From: Clonostachys chloroleuca
Lineage: Eukaryota; Ascomycota; Sordariomycetes; Hypocreales; Bionectriaceae
NCBI GenBank assembly: GCA_037952775.1
Contig: JBANAY010000004.1
Span: forward strand, 9,052,001 to 9,116,000
Direction: 5' to 3'
Length of the DNA: 64,000 bases
Shown here: positions 32,732-45,203 of the stretch, piece after piece
Numbering within the stretch: position 1 is the first letter of the stretch
How the letters are laid out: each line of letters opens with the position of its first letter
Notes under the pieces: model-generated
What the model saw: the letters and a program-made list of their open reading frames with translations, nothing else
Told to the model about the DNA's origin: nothing
The model's database searches: none
Made by a program: the position numbers and the translations under genes

Positions 32732-34108
32732 TTATTGGGTGGGTGTAGAAGGGGCGGTGTCGTCCTTGGCACTGCCGCTCTCCCACAGCTCAAAGCTCTC
32801 GCCAGTACCGTCAATGGGCTGCGACGGCGGCCTTGGAGGAACCTGGCTCGCTGGGCTTGGTCATGAGAGCATCAATGCTCTTCTCGATGGGGATGGGGGC
32901 TTCTAATGAGGGGGCGTTCTTGGTGATCTCAGGGGAAAAGACGAAGCTCTTGGGAGCGCGGGCGGGCATTTGCTCCTCGGTATCAGTCTCAGCCTCCTCG
33001 TCGGCGGGGACAATGATGACAGACGACTCGTCGCAGCCCTCGGCGTAGAAGTCGGCCGTGTTGAGAGCTCCAAGAGCAACTCTCTCCTTCTCGACGACCA
33101 TATCGTCGGCTCTGGGAGCAGGACGAGCTGCTCGTCGGCCTGAAGTTTGAGAGACGTCATCAACGGGAGGGACGTTCTCCTTGTCCTCACGGCTCTCGCG
33201 GCGGGCTTTCAACTCGGACTCTTCATCCGAAGAAATGTCGAGAACGCAAGTGCTGTGCTGGAGCATGTTGGTCATCTCCTGCTCCTCGGTGTCCTCATGG
33301 ATATCGAAGAACCAGCTGGCCTTCATGTCAGGTTCCAGGGGGTTCGAGGCACGCTTGGGTGCGGCAGGACGAGCTGCATAGCTGGGGATGGTGCCCTTGA
33401 GGGCGGCATCGAGGGAGAAAGGGGCAGCACCAGCGGAACGGAATGAAGGAGGGTCGACACGCGAGTACGGGCCAGCCGTGCGGCGTCTGTTGGAGAGGAG
33501 GCCGGAGCGCTTGCCTCTGGTGGGAGATCGCCCGGCGGGGGCAGTGAGCGGGGAGGGCTTGGAGATGCCGGTGCTAATCTTGATTGGGCTCGTGATGGTC
33601 CGTCGAGAAGCTGTGGTCGACTTTGACTGGGGCAGGACAGAGATGGGGGAGACAGAGGGCTTAGCACTGGGCTTGGTGTTGAGGATGAAGTTGGCAGGCT
33701 TGAAGATGACGTCCTTGGTCGAACCGGACTTGAGAGGCTTGACGCGCTTGGCAAACATGAGGGGGTCAACATTCTCAGCATCATCGTTCAGGTCGAGGAG
33801 CTCTGCCTTTCGCTTGCCAGCTGATGAGGGAGATGGGAGAGCTGTGATGGTGTTAGTCAAACCCAATTGAAATGCAGTGCCTTCTCGACGATGCCGTCCA
33901 CTAACACCGGCTTCAAGCTGGGTTGTAGCGCCGACACGTCTACCATCTGTTCCACCCCCACCGTCGTGTTGCATAGGAGAGGAGACGAGGTTATACAGAA
34001 CACTCGAGTATTGAGTAACGTACCATTTTGTCTGTTCTTCAGGCTGGTCAGGCTCTGGAGACGAGATCCGTCAAGGGGTGCAAAGGGTTGACGCGTGATG
34101 GTGGCCAT
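32732..34108 (-). CDS. Uncharacterised Ser/Pro-rich ascomycete protein with a KEN box; frame-shifted near the C-terminus
   Basis: Exon 1 (34024-34108) encodes MATITRQPFAPLDGSRLQSL and is joined by a 182-nt intron (GTACGT, TTTGACTAACACC branch site, ACAG) to exon 2 from 33841. The protein is basic and Ser/Pro-rich with many S/T-P sites, then acidic. Conserved-looking blocks are RSGLLSNRRRTAGPYSRVDPP, EPDMKASWFFDIHEDTEEQEM, CVLDISSDEE and DKENVPP (a KEN box at about residue 249). As read, the frame ends PGSSKAAVAAH at 32811. In the next frame the sequence continues QPIDGTGESFELWESGSAKDD to a stop at 32732, which I recall as the usual C-terminus of this family. The function is unknown; CDK/APC control is inferred from motifs only. 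Confidence 0.75.
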
Positions 34109-37100
34109 TTTATCGAGTGGGTATTCGTTGTGTTGTAAGAAGGAAGGAGGAAGGTAGAGCTGTCCAAGGAAGCTCTCGTCGGATGCCCAAAGGTGGGAAT
34201 TGAAAGTGTGCGTCCGTGTGGCGGTAGAGGTCAGATGGTCGGCAGCTGGTTGGGACGGGAGCCCACTAACATCTATTGTTGTTGCTGTCGATGCTCTCTT
34301 TGTCAACAACACCGCGTCTTTGATGTGTTGTTTTGATGGAGAGCTGTTGAATACGATTCAAGTCGAGATGAAAGAGTGAGTGAGAGAGAGCAGAGAGGAG
34401 CTTTGGCTGCTGAGGATGTGGGTGGGAGGGTATTAAGGCAGGGGGTAAGCAGGAGGTACAATAGGTACTGTACTCGAGCGTGCGCGACGGGTTGGAACGT
34501 CACGGGGCACGGCAGGCAATAGTGTGTAACAGGAGCTGCAGTGGGATGCAATGCAATGCAGAGGGGAGGAAAGGAGACGGAAGGGAGCGACAGAGCGAGC
34601 GAATGAAGATTGAAACAGACGGGACGGGATGGGATGGGGGAGGCAAGAATCAGGTTGGATGAGTGGATGGGACGGCAGCAAAATGGAGTGGTGGCCGCAG
34701 CTGAGACAGCCCAATGGAACAGCGCTGGACACGCCCAACCGAACAGCTCGTGTCCAGCGCTCCAGGTGCCAACCTTGAACGCGTAGAGGACGCTCCAGCC
34801 AGTCAGCGGGCATCAGCGGGCAGCCTGCAGGCGACTAAGCCCGCTGGAGCCCGCCCGGACCACTCACAGGCCGCCGCTGGGCTACCCGCTGGGGCCTGCT
34901 GCAGCAGTGGACGCCTGCCGTTGATGCGGCCCACCCAAGGGACCAATCAGGCACGCGTCCTGTTCAAGTGGAAAGGAGGGGCAGCAGCAGAGCTTCTTCC
35001 ATTTCTGGCCGTGGCGCGTTAATGGGCTTTTTCCTTTAATTGAATCGCCATTAAACATCTGCACGAACAGCGCAGCACCCGAAATTGTCTCGGTGCGCGA
35101 TGATCCCCGCCGTCTGAGGTCGGGTCAACTGGTACCTGCCCTGGTGTCATGAAATCCTGATCTCCATGAATTGAGGAAACAATTCATCTGGAATCAGGCC
35201 ATCAGTTGAGCAGGGCGACTATATCCTATCGCTCCAATAAGGGGCGTGAATATTTGTGAATATCCAATGCAATACATACCTCACCACCGACTAGCAGCTC
35301 CCCGTCCCCATCAATCTGGATCAGCTTCCAAACATACGACCCGGCTCAGACCATCCCCAGCCGATCGATCCTCGTCATTGTGCTAAAGGGCCGACGGTCT
35401 GTCTCACCCACAGCTGCCCGCCCATTCGGAATTGCTACGCTGATAGGCACCAGCCAGCCCTCCGTCCTACCACATCAGCCCTTACATGATCAGAAAGAGA
35501 GCCCATTAGACCGAGCAGATCACCCCGTGTTCCCCCCATCCATGTATGTACGTATGTAGGTACCAAGTGTGTTGGCTGCAAGCACTTAAACAGTTCGCCC
35601 ATCTCACACAAACATGTGAGGCATTGCGAACCATGGTGTACATCCGGCTGTTAGACCCCAAAGCCGCCTTGTGCAAGCATAAACCAGGCACAAAAAAAGC
35701 CAACACTTCCGTGACTTCATGGGTGGAAGCTCACACCCCCTGTTCGCCGAGGCAGATAGGCTCCAAACCCTAAGAACACCAGAACCTACCCAATGCCATG
35801 CAACACTCGAAGGAACAGCAATAAAAAGTAGCCAACTATGTACTGTACGTAGATAGCCCACGGACGTGTCGAATGCGACCCATCTCGTCTCACTGTTTGT
35901 TATGGCCTCGTTGGTCCCACGGCCGCAATCCAGTCCAACTGACCCGGCATCATCCTTGCCCACAACGCTTGGCCGCCAGAACAGGCCTCTCGCCATACCA
36001 GAAACCGACAATTCCACTGCTGAGCGAATCCTTTCGTGCAACCCCTCGCCACCGGTGAGCCCGCAGGTATACAAATAGACCCGACCACCCGTGTCTTTTC
36101 CGCGTTTGCTGCCAATCCTCTCCTGTAACTCCACCTACCTATACCATATAAACTGCTCCCGGTCCCTCCTCACCATCGCGACGCGGACAGTTCGCGCCTC
36201 TGTACTCCAATGGATCGAGCCCACCTCCGGCGCTAATGCCTCTACTCCCAAGCTGCAACTAGGTAAGCCTTCAGCTCGATGAGCGTCAATCTGCACGAGG
36301 TAGTGCAGAGAAGCCATCCGCGAGGGACTGAAACGAGACAGCTGCCGTCATCCAGACGCCGTCTTCCTTAATATCGCTCCTCTCGCCGTCGTCTTGTCTA
36401 GTCCAGATTGTTTTGCTCATGTCCAGGCCAACCACCGTCCAAGTGAGGACATGTCTGAAACTGACCTCTGAAGAGTCTATCCCCACATTCCATCCCTTCC
36501 CTCCCAACCACGAGCGCCGCCTCTGAATCGCCGGCCACTTCTTCAGCCCACTCACGTCATGTCTTGGACTCTGCCAATCCATTCGTCTATTCCGTAGCGG
36601 CCAAGAGGCCGGGTGGGCTGCCATCAAGCTCCTGTCTTATCATGGCTGGGCCCCTTCCACCTTGTATCGTGGTAACACCAACAACAGGTTGCATTTCAAC
36701 CATCCATCTCGTATCTACGTAGCTTTAGGCAGACATCACTCACCAATGGATAGCCGTGGACGGATTGGTTAACGATGCTCAATTCATAATGATTAAGGAA
36801 TACTGTTGTATCATCAAGCGTTGTAGGTACGTGAGGATCATGAAGACAAGTCTCCCAAAAACACTATTGCATCCAGCCCTTCCTTTTAAACGCCCACTTC
36901 CATGTTCACACAGTCTGGGGGGATCATCATACCCAGCCAGTCAATGAGTTGTCTTCCTCGACGCAAATCAAAGAAGACCATCCTGCCCTGTCATTGGTCT
37001 AATACCATATCACTAGCCTTTTCATAACAGTCAAACGTGTACTCATACTCTCGTGCTCGTCATTCGTCGTTACCCATGCTCACTAGCCATTCCAACGCAC

Positions 37101-37142
37101 TGTGATGAGACTACTGCCTCATCGTTGGTCATAGGACCACGC
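34109..37142. other. 3-kb gene-free spacer
   Basis: The first 500 bp (34109-34600) are the likely promoter and leader of the KEN-box gene. Farther on there are only short unsupported frames; the largest, 176 codons at 35604-36134 on the minus strand, shows no domain or splice signal. A gtatgtacgtatgtaggtac microrepeat is at about 35544. Confidence 0.5.
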
Positions 37143-39503
37143 CTACTTGCTGCCTGCGCCGAAGAACTGCGAGGCGGCCTTGGCAATCTTGCTCCCGGTG
37201 GCCTTGGCAGACTTGTTGGCTGCGGCCTCGGCAGACTTGATGGCTGTGAGGTCTGTCGATTTGTTGGTGGTGGTCTCGGTAGGCTTGTCGCCTGCCTTGT
37301 CCTCGGTCTTGGCATCAGTCACTCCGGGCTTCTCATTGTCGACGGTGGAGACTCTGCCCTTGATGGCCTCGACGATCTCAGGCTGAGCCTTTTCCTTCTC
37401 GTCTGTGTCAATGTCGTGGGCTGAAGCGGGTTCGGGTCGGGTCACGACACGAAGGTCATCATCAATTTTGTGTGAGACTGGAGCTGATTGCGAAGAGGAA
37501 GCAAACGCCCCAGGCCAGAATCCTTTGGCCCAGGTGCCCTCGGCCTCTTCATCGGGGAGGTTGAGTTCGAGCGAGGGGCTCATGGCAGCTACCTTCTGTG
37601 TAGCGAGTTCAATGGCATCGAACTCTGGATCTTTAGGTTCATTTCTGCCAATGAATCCCATGAAACCCTTTCGGAATTCGGTTCTGCCTCGGCTGGGTTC
37701 TTCCTTTTGCTTGGCTGGTTGAACGCGTACAGGTTCTTTGCCCTTGCTCTTGCTGGACTCTTCATCGTTGGTTGTAGTCAGGCCATCCTGCGTGTAAGGA
37801 CTCTCGATGTTCTCAATCACAGCGCTTTGGGCAAGGTGCTCATCCTCAAGGTAATGGGGTGAGCCCATCGCGTGAATGCGAGACACCATTGCATCGGCGG
37901 AAAGGAAGTGGGGAGAACCACTTCGAGTGGGTGAGGCCACATAGTGGCGATCATCTTCGAGGAGATGCTCGGTGAAACGGCTTTTGCCATGTTCGATCAC
38001 CGGCCTCATGGGACCCTCCATCAGGTACGGGCCCTGGTCACGCTGCGAAGAAGGTTCACCCTGTGAGTTGCTGGCGTCTCTCTGGTTGAGCTTATACCTT
38101 TCCTGCTCCAACATGTGCTGAATGACAATGGGTGAAGTGTAACGCTGATTATCGTACTCCAAAGCGTGGATATTGGCAGCGGGGGCTTCATTCTGCTTCT
38201 TGTCCTCGCTCAATCGGTGGCCCTGAGCAACTGGGTGTTTTCCCTTGTCCAGGGAAGTCGTGGGCGGAGTCGCAACAGCTTGATCTTTCTTCTTCTCCAG
38301 GGAAGATCTGGGCTGAGCCGCAACAAATTGATCTTTCTTCTTCTCCAGAGAAGTTTTGGGAGATTCAACAGATTGGTCTTTCTTCTTCTCTAGGGAAACT
38401 CGGGGCTGAACAGCAGCAGCTTCGTTCTTCTCCTTTTCGATGGAAATTCTAGGCAGGTCTTGAACAGGATAGTGTTTGCCCTTGGCCAGAACATTGGCCG
38501 GGACTGTCAGAAATGCGTCCTTGTCAGAGAAAGCTAGAGGATGTGTCTTGTCATCCCGATCTTGCTTGGGGTAGTCATTGAGCTGCAAGTTTCCTTTTCC
38601 CTGGGCTGGGTCATCGTTTTCCTTGTTGTCTGCAGGGACAAGATACCATTTTTGGCCCAAGTATTCCATGAGAGGCCTTGGAGAAAGTGGAGCGGTCATG
38701 ACATACTTCTCATCAGCTGGGGTGATTTCGGGGGAGTCAAAAGATGAGCTGTTGAACTTCCTGTTATCCGGCACCATATAAACCTTGTTGGGCTTGTCAA
38801 AGGGGCCGGGGGTGGCAGAGCGCTTCTTCTTCTTCTCTGAGATAGAGGTCAAGGGGTCCACGTCAGTCTCCGACTCATGAGCATTGAAAACAGCAGACTT
38901 GGAAAGCGGTGGGCTGGAAATCTTGGGGGAGTCAGTTGCCCGCGGCGAGCCGTAAAACATGGGAACCTGAGTCTTGTACGGATCATCTGCAGAACTGAGT
39001 TCCTCGAGATCACAGACGCGGAGGTTCTTGGCTCGGCGGTTTCGCTCGCGGAAGACCACCTCTTCCTCATTGCGAGCGATTGTTGCACATGGGCAGAAAC
39101 AGCCATCCGCCCAGTCCTCGGTTTCTTTGCCTGTAATGTTGTAGAAGGCACGGATAGTCCCCTGCAACCGGCCCACCATGACACTGTAGACTGATATGAA
39201 ACCATGTTAGCCCGCCTCTCTCGATGGATAACAGCAAAAGTCAAAGTGTCAGGCTCGCTTACAGGGTATGCAAAGGGCAAACTGAACACATTCAGTTGTC
39301 CAGAAGTTTCGGTTTGGGTTCTCGACAGCATCCATCCGCCCCTTCAAAGCGGCATTCAGGCGGGAATAGGTGCGGGAGTAGTTGACACAGGGACAGCACA
39401 TCATATGGGTCAGATCAGGGGTTTGGTCTCTGCCACTGATGATGGTGTCTACATCACTCGCGTGCCAGGCACGTCCGTTTGACTCTACCGACATCTTCTC
39501 CAT
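37143..39503 (-). CDS. PLAC8-domain (Cys-rich) protein with long repeat-containing tail
   Basis: Exons 39263-39503 and 37143-39190 with a 72-nt intron (GTAAGC...TATCAG) give 762 residues. The first about 120 residues are a PLAC8 domain: MMCCPCVNYSRTYSRL (CC-PC), ECVQFALCIPFYSVMVGRLQ across the junction, and DWADGCFCPCATIARNEEEV. PLAC8 proteins are membrane-associated; family members act in cadmium resistance or cell-size control in other organisms, which does not set the role here. The rest is hydrophilic and low complexity. At about 38190-38460 it carries five or six ~16-residue repeats around SLEKKKDQ. The C-terminus is Ala/Lys/Thr-rich. The start at 39503 is the upstream of two Met codons (39503, 39494). 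Confidence 0.82.
38200..38460 (-). repeat. Intragenic tandem repeat encoding (P)R/K-x-SLEKKKDQ units
   Basis: Consecutive units of about 15-16 codons read RISIEKEKNEAAAV, RVSLEKKKDQSVES, KTSLEKKKDQFVAA, RSSLEKKKDQAVAT, TTSLDKGKHPVA and RLSEDKKQNEAP. The three central units are the most alike; the outer ones are diverged. Confidence 0.85.
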
Positions 39504-42500
39504 TCTTTTGGATGGGACTGGCCCGAGAAACTTGGAGAGTTGTTCGTTCTTGGACGGTGAGGGTTGGAGAAATTTCAGCGTGCAGTCTTGCAGCCAAAGG
39601 GCCTACCGATGGACCATGCTAAGGAGAAGAAGAAATTAATACACGCGTTCAAGTTCCTCAGAGACCGAGCTGTGATAGAAAAGTGTGAGGGGCAAGTGGG
39701 AGAGGGGAAGGTGACAGGTGAGAAGTGAGAAGAAAGAGGCGAGATAGAGGGGAGGTAAAAGTGAACAGGCCAAGTTGATGCGTAAGTGAGGCGTGCGTAT
39801 CACTTACCGACGCGTTGAAAAGTCTTGGGCTCAACGGGCAAATCAAGAAAGTGGTGGAAACACTCTCGAGTGTCTGCTTGTCGAGTGTTGGGTAGAAGCT
39901 TAGACAAGCTCTGGGAGATGTGCAGAAACCAATGATGGAAACGAGTGTGGATGGGATTGTATAGATGTGCAAGGGCTGGCCAAGAAGAAGCGAAAATGAT
40001 ATAAAGGACTCCAAGAAGCAGCACGACGTAAACAACAACAACTTCGTCGGTGGGTGGAAAGGTGGAAGTGAGAGAGGTCGTGGACCTTGAAGTGGGAGGA
40101 AAAGGTTCCTCGAGGTTCTCTCGAGGCCTCTGGCAACTGGCGAGGAAGGAACCAGGCTGGTGCTGGCAGCTGCGGCCCCAAGTTGGCACATATCGGCGAG
40201 GCTCAGGCAAGAACAGCTGCCAACACCGCCAACTCCCTCCCACAGGACATGCCCACCGCAACGCAGATTAATCGAAGGAAGCGAGATGCTGAGAAGGGCC
40301 GAGTGCACATTATGTTCTCTTGGCCAAGGCCCTAGGAGCAGCCTCATCTTTTGAAGTTCTAAATTACTCCAAGACATCGGGGACATTGATGGTGACCAGG
40401 GCATATATTACTTCAACTCATGCCCAGGTTTCTACCAGATGGTAGGAACATCACACAAATTATCCTGGCAGCACACTTTACATGTCTAGAGTGAATGAGC
40501 AGCTGTAGAGTATCGTGATGAAGACAGTAGCGCTTGTTCGCTGCCCATTGATAGAGGGGTGGGGGCAGGGTCGGTACACTCCAGGACACTGTTCCGCCTG
40601 CCTAAGGCAAAGAACCACAAGCGAGGAGACGTCATGAAGCGAAAACAATAACATTCTCGCTTGGTGCATCCTACCGTGTTTCTCTAGATCGTCAAGTGCC
40701 CTTCGTGCATGCCTTCCGCATCATATGATATCGAGGAGGCACCCATGAAGACTCGCTTCCATGGTGGGAAGCACGAGACGTTGCAGCTTTGGCCCTCACT
40801 TGGAGGCCAGTTCCAGTTGATTAGTATGCCAAATGATCAATGTGGTCATTGTGAAACATGGCGTTTCTATGTGGCGGCCTCGAGACACGAACCAGCCACC
40901 TGTGGCAGAATGACACAGGCACCTGACAGGGCTGAGGAGACACCCATGGGCGGGGGTAGGCCTGCCATGAAAAAGGAACTACTGTACGGCTGTGCTTGGG
41001 TCTGGAATTCGAGGCCTTGACACTTGCTGTCGGAGCTGGTCCGATCTTGATGATGCGATTCTACCTTTACGTGACGGAAAACGGTGCGGCTATTAATTGA
41101 TAGACACTTCATGCTGGCATCAGAGAAGCCAGCATTAGCGAATTGTCACTACTGGCATTAGGACTACTACCTTACATACATGTCACTGACCCTGCATTAT
41201 CTTCATGCATTATATCATCATTGTCGCCATTGGTGGGCTTCCGCTGCATAATTATATCATAACTCATCGAGTCATAAACCCTACTACTTAGAAACACAAG
41301 CCCCTGGCGGGCGGGCGAATAAATCGCTTTTGATAATGAAAATGTTTTAATAAAAATGATTCAATGGATTAATTTACCCGTCGCCTACACAGACTTTCTC
41401 TCTCTCTCCCCTCTCCTCTCTCCCCCTCTCCTCTCTCCTCATAAGCGCAGCAACCGGTGGACGGTATTTGGCCCGCCTGACGCGTTTCAGCCGAGATCGC
41501 TCGTCAATGTCGTATTCTAACGAGCCACCTACTGGGAGACGCCCGAACAGGCGATAAGACTTGCTTGCCGTTGGCAGACACGACCAGGGAGGCAATCCAA
41601 TATCCATTATGGACGTAAGTAGGTTTGGTGGCCCATCAATGGTGCATGCCCTACCGACCCGGGCACAAATCACGACGAACCATAAACGGGGCCGTCTTTG
41701 GGTCTAGCAGTCATTCTCTTCGGTGCCGGACCGTCATTGGCAGGCTTTGATCATGCAGTGATTACGACGTCGCACCCACATCCATCCTGATAGCCCATAG
41801 CCGATGTTAGTAGAACCATGTACATGGGCCCGGGGCCAAGCCACAAACCCCAGAGGTCCAGGCCCTCTATCAGCATTTCATATTTGCCTCCTTGTTCGCG
41901 ACGGGAAGTCTATGGGGAGATCCCGCACCGCGTGTGACCACGCCAATCGGGCATCACGCTTTATCAAGAGATAGGCTACCGGCTCCCACACACGCTGGGG
42001 ATAAGAAGGACCGCATAAGGGACCGCATTGGGAAGCTACATTGCCTACGATATTGGAAAAACGGCTCCTATTAATGGCCAGCTTGGGGTGCATTACTCGC
42101 TTGTCCACCCATGTCCAGATCCCTGGCACGGTATCAAGATTGTGAGAATGTCCCTCGCACCACGCCATGGCATGGTAGACACGCAGAGAAAATGGCCGCG
42201 TTTCACGCACCAGGCTCTGTCTAGCCGCATCGCGACAAGCAAAGACGCTGGATGTGCTCTAGTTGCACGCGCTATTGTCCATCCGCTCATCGTAGCACCC
42301 GGGGCGGAGTGTTAGTCATTCTTCCTACTTATCCTAACTCTCCTACCCCAACGCAAGCAAGCAAAGCCTGGAAAGCCTGCGTGGCCCCCCCTGCGGCGCC
42401 TCCTCACCTGGGCGTAGTGCCGTACGTACGTACACACGGTTCGGCCGTCTGCGTCGAAGGCCAGAAACGATCCGCTCAGTTTGCTGGTAGCGCCGAGCTG

Positions 42501-44729
42501 CCAAGGCGGGCCTGCGTCGTAGTCGGGTAAGGAAGTCAGTCACATCGAGTCAGGAGTCTGAGGTAGGCTGGGAGCAGCAAGAGGTGTCAGGCCAGAGCGC
42601 CAAGGGCGGCGCATACGAGACGCACATCTCAGACGGGCTTGGTCAATGGGAAGCAAAAACGTGGGCGCCACATTGTCGGCAGCTGCGCGCGGCAAGAGAG
42701 ATATCACATCAATTCCCATGCACACGCAAATCTTTCCCCCGGATGGGCGAGCATTGGCTTAATTTCTCCGTGTCCTGGCGGTTTGCTTGGTTAAGTTGTG
42801 GATCGGAGCTGCTGCACAGCACCTGCTCGTTTATTTTCCTGACAAGGACCAGATGCTCCAAAATGCTCCCACCAGGGGCCTGCTCTCACTGCAGGAGAGA
42901 GTCCAGGCCCTCGTCCAGTGGATTTGTCTACTGTGGTAGTGGGGCCATCCGCTTCCAGTCCCGCTACAGGGCACCTAGCGAGGCTTTAAAGCGTGCCTCC
43001 CCCAGACACCATCCACTTGGAGTGCTGCCAGTCAGGCTGTCAAGGCTCGAGCCTAGGGGCTTCCGAGAGTCAATTTAGCGCTAGGTTCAGAGTCGATGGC
43101 CCAAGCGCCTGGGACCAAGGCCCGTAGTCCCCACTGAACTGCGCTGTTGCACCAATACACACTGCCGGATTCAGCCAGGAACCAAGCTGTGGGCTGTCTT
43201 GAGGCCCGTGAGGCACCATCAGGAACTCCCCGTTTGTGTTGGCTGTCGCTCTTCCCCCCTTCTGGTCAGAAGCTTGGCTGCACCTGTTCCTTTGGCTTTT
43301 CTCGTTCTAGACCTCGCTTCCCCCTTTGTGGTACTATTGACCTGCCGCGCATGCATTCTGCAGACAGACACAGATGCGGCAACATTTCGCCTCCTCATCA
43401 CTGGGCTATATTACTACGGCATTGGACATTGAAACAGCCTGCCCTTGCTTTTTTCTGGTTCCCTCGCTTCTCCTCTGCTGTCGCAAATTTGTCAGTGCCC
43501 ACAACTCATCACTGATCTGATTTGACGGCAGTCTCTGGCTGGGATCTCCCAACTGCTGAAATTAGCACGCACGGGTGCTGGTACATTACAGTTTGGACCA
43601 CCAGGACTCTCCCCTGCCTCAGCCTCCGTCCCTCCCAGCGAGAGCCGCCAATATTTCACTGAGAAATCGTTATTCCCGGATTCTTCATCGCGAAGAGCAC
43701 TCGCCCTGGCTCACTGATCTGCTTGTGCCCCCGGCATCATTTTACTCACCCGAATCATCGCTTAATTTCAGGCTTAATTGACCTCATTTCTGTGGCTTGA
43801 CGAACGCGCCACTCGTCTCTCCTGAGCAAGCGCCCCAACTGCAACGGTACTAGTCCGGACCGCTAGCAGCACACCACCAGCACCAGCACAGCGCCGACAG
43901 CTCCCCCGACATCACTCAAACCACTGGTCGCGGTAGGTGTCTACAGGCAGGAGAGTCAACTTCAGGGACTCCTCTCCAGTTATCTGCGTTTCATCTTGCT
44001 GCGCTGCAACAGAGCACTGCAAAACCTGTCCACCGCCCCGCCGTCTGCTTGGACGCTTCATTTCGCCAGCCAGCCGTGACGACCTGACCTGTCGAATCCG
44101 CGGCGCCAGAGGTATGTGCATTGACGCATCTGCGACGACATTTCCTTTTCTCTCCCAGTCTGCTGCTGTCGGGTCTCTTCTGTCTCGGGAGCCTCCACCT
44201 GATGAGACGCCGGTCGGCTTCTTGTTCGCATTCGCTCGCCCCGACAGCCTCCGTTGGGGTCAACCGCCTGGGCCCTGTCGCCGTCCCCCGTCCCACCCAC
44301 ACTCCCCTGTCTAGCTGCAGCCCATCCTGTGCTCCCTCTCTCTCCCTCCTTTTAAGACCAAAGACCATCTCCACGAGTGCCGCATCCCAACGGCCCGTCC
44401 TCCTTCCTTGCCAACAGCTTGAGTTTTGTTTGCTGACCGGGCCAGTTGTGTGTTCTACTCTTTCAGTTTGCCAACCACGCCAGCCGCTCCCTGCTCGGTG
44501 CTTCTGCATATCTACGCTCGCCGTCCCACCTCGACTCAGACGAGACCAGCGCCAAGCTCGACGCTTGTCATTCATTCACCTCACACTCCCTCCTTCCACA
44601 AAGACAGGCCGAGCCAAGTCACGACTCCGGACCTTCGACGACACCGACTCAATTCCTTCATTGGCTTCAGAGCATCGTCTTTTCGAGCATCGAATCTAAT
44701 ACTACCACTTGCACAACACAACCACCACA
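39504..44729. other. 5.2-kb gene-free region between divergent genes
   Basis: 39504 to about 40350 is likely the PLAC8 gene leader; a 153-codon minus frame there (39800-40261) has a hydrophobic stretch but no other support. A pyrimidine-only tract is at 41396-41440 (ctctccc repeats) and a cgtacgtacgtac microrepeat at about 42421. From about 43800 on, CT-rich sequence leads into the next gene as a probable long 5' leader. Confidence 0.5.
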
Positions 44730-45203
44730 ATGGCCGAAGAGAAGAAGAACCTCGTGCCCCAGAGCTTAAACCGCCTCGACAGCTCCCTCACAGTCACCAC
44801 CATCCCCGAGCGGGCCGCCCTGTCCAATGTCAGCACCGTCTGCGCATCGCCGCTCGACAAGACCCCGCGCAGCAGCAAGGAGACGGGCAAGAGCAACCCC
44901 TTCGAGACAGACCTAGAGGCCGGCACTCCCACCCGCGAGCTGAGCAATTGCGTCACCCGAACCCAGACCGGTCAGAAGGACTGCCAGGTCTGGCCCGACA
45001 AGGCCCATTGGGAGCGCAAGGCCAAGCTCGCCAAAGCCAAGAACCGTACCTGTGGCTGCATGAACAGGATGAGCAAGCGCAACCGCATCATCACCAAGGT
45101 CGTCATCATCATGCTCATCATCGGCCTCGGCCTAGGCATCGGCTTCGGCATCAGCAAGCCTCTGGGCGCCAAGATCTGGGGCGACAACACAAAGAGCACT
45201 TAA
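44730..45203 (+). CDS. Small single-TM ascomycete protein
   Basis: A 157-residue frame starts at accacaatggccgaag. An upstream in-frame ATG at 44709 would add MHNTTTT; the 44730 context is better. The N-terminal two thirds are hydrophilic with TP and SP sites. They are followed by CGCMNRMSKRNRIITK and one strong hydrophobic segment, VVIIMLIIGLGLGIGFGI, close to the C-terminus, so it is probably a tail-anchored or type II membrane protein facing the cytosol. The basic residues before the segment support a cytosolic N-terminus. I recall similar small proteins in other ascomycetes, without known function. Confidence 0.72.
   Translation: MAEEKKNLVPQSLNRLDSSLTVTTIPERAALSNVSTVCASPLDKTPRSSKETGKSNPFETDLEAGTPTRELSNCVTRTQTGQKDCQVWPDKAHWERKAKLAKAKNRTCGCMNRMSKRNRIITKVVIIMLIIGLGLGIGFGISKPLGAKIWGDNTKST

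Noticed and set aside
35604..36134. 176-codon minus-strand frame in the 34-37 kb spacer
   Set aside because: No domain, no splice signals, and unlikely composition.
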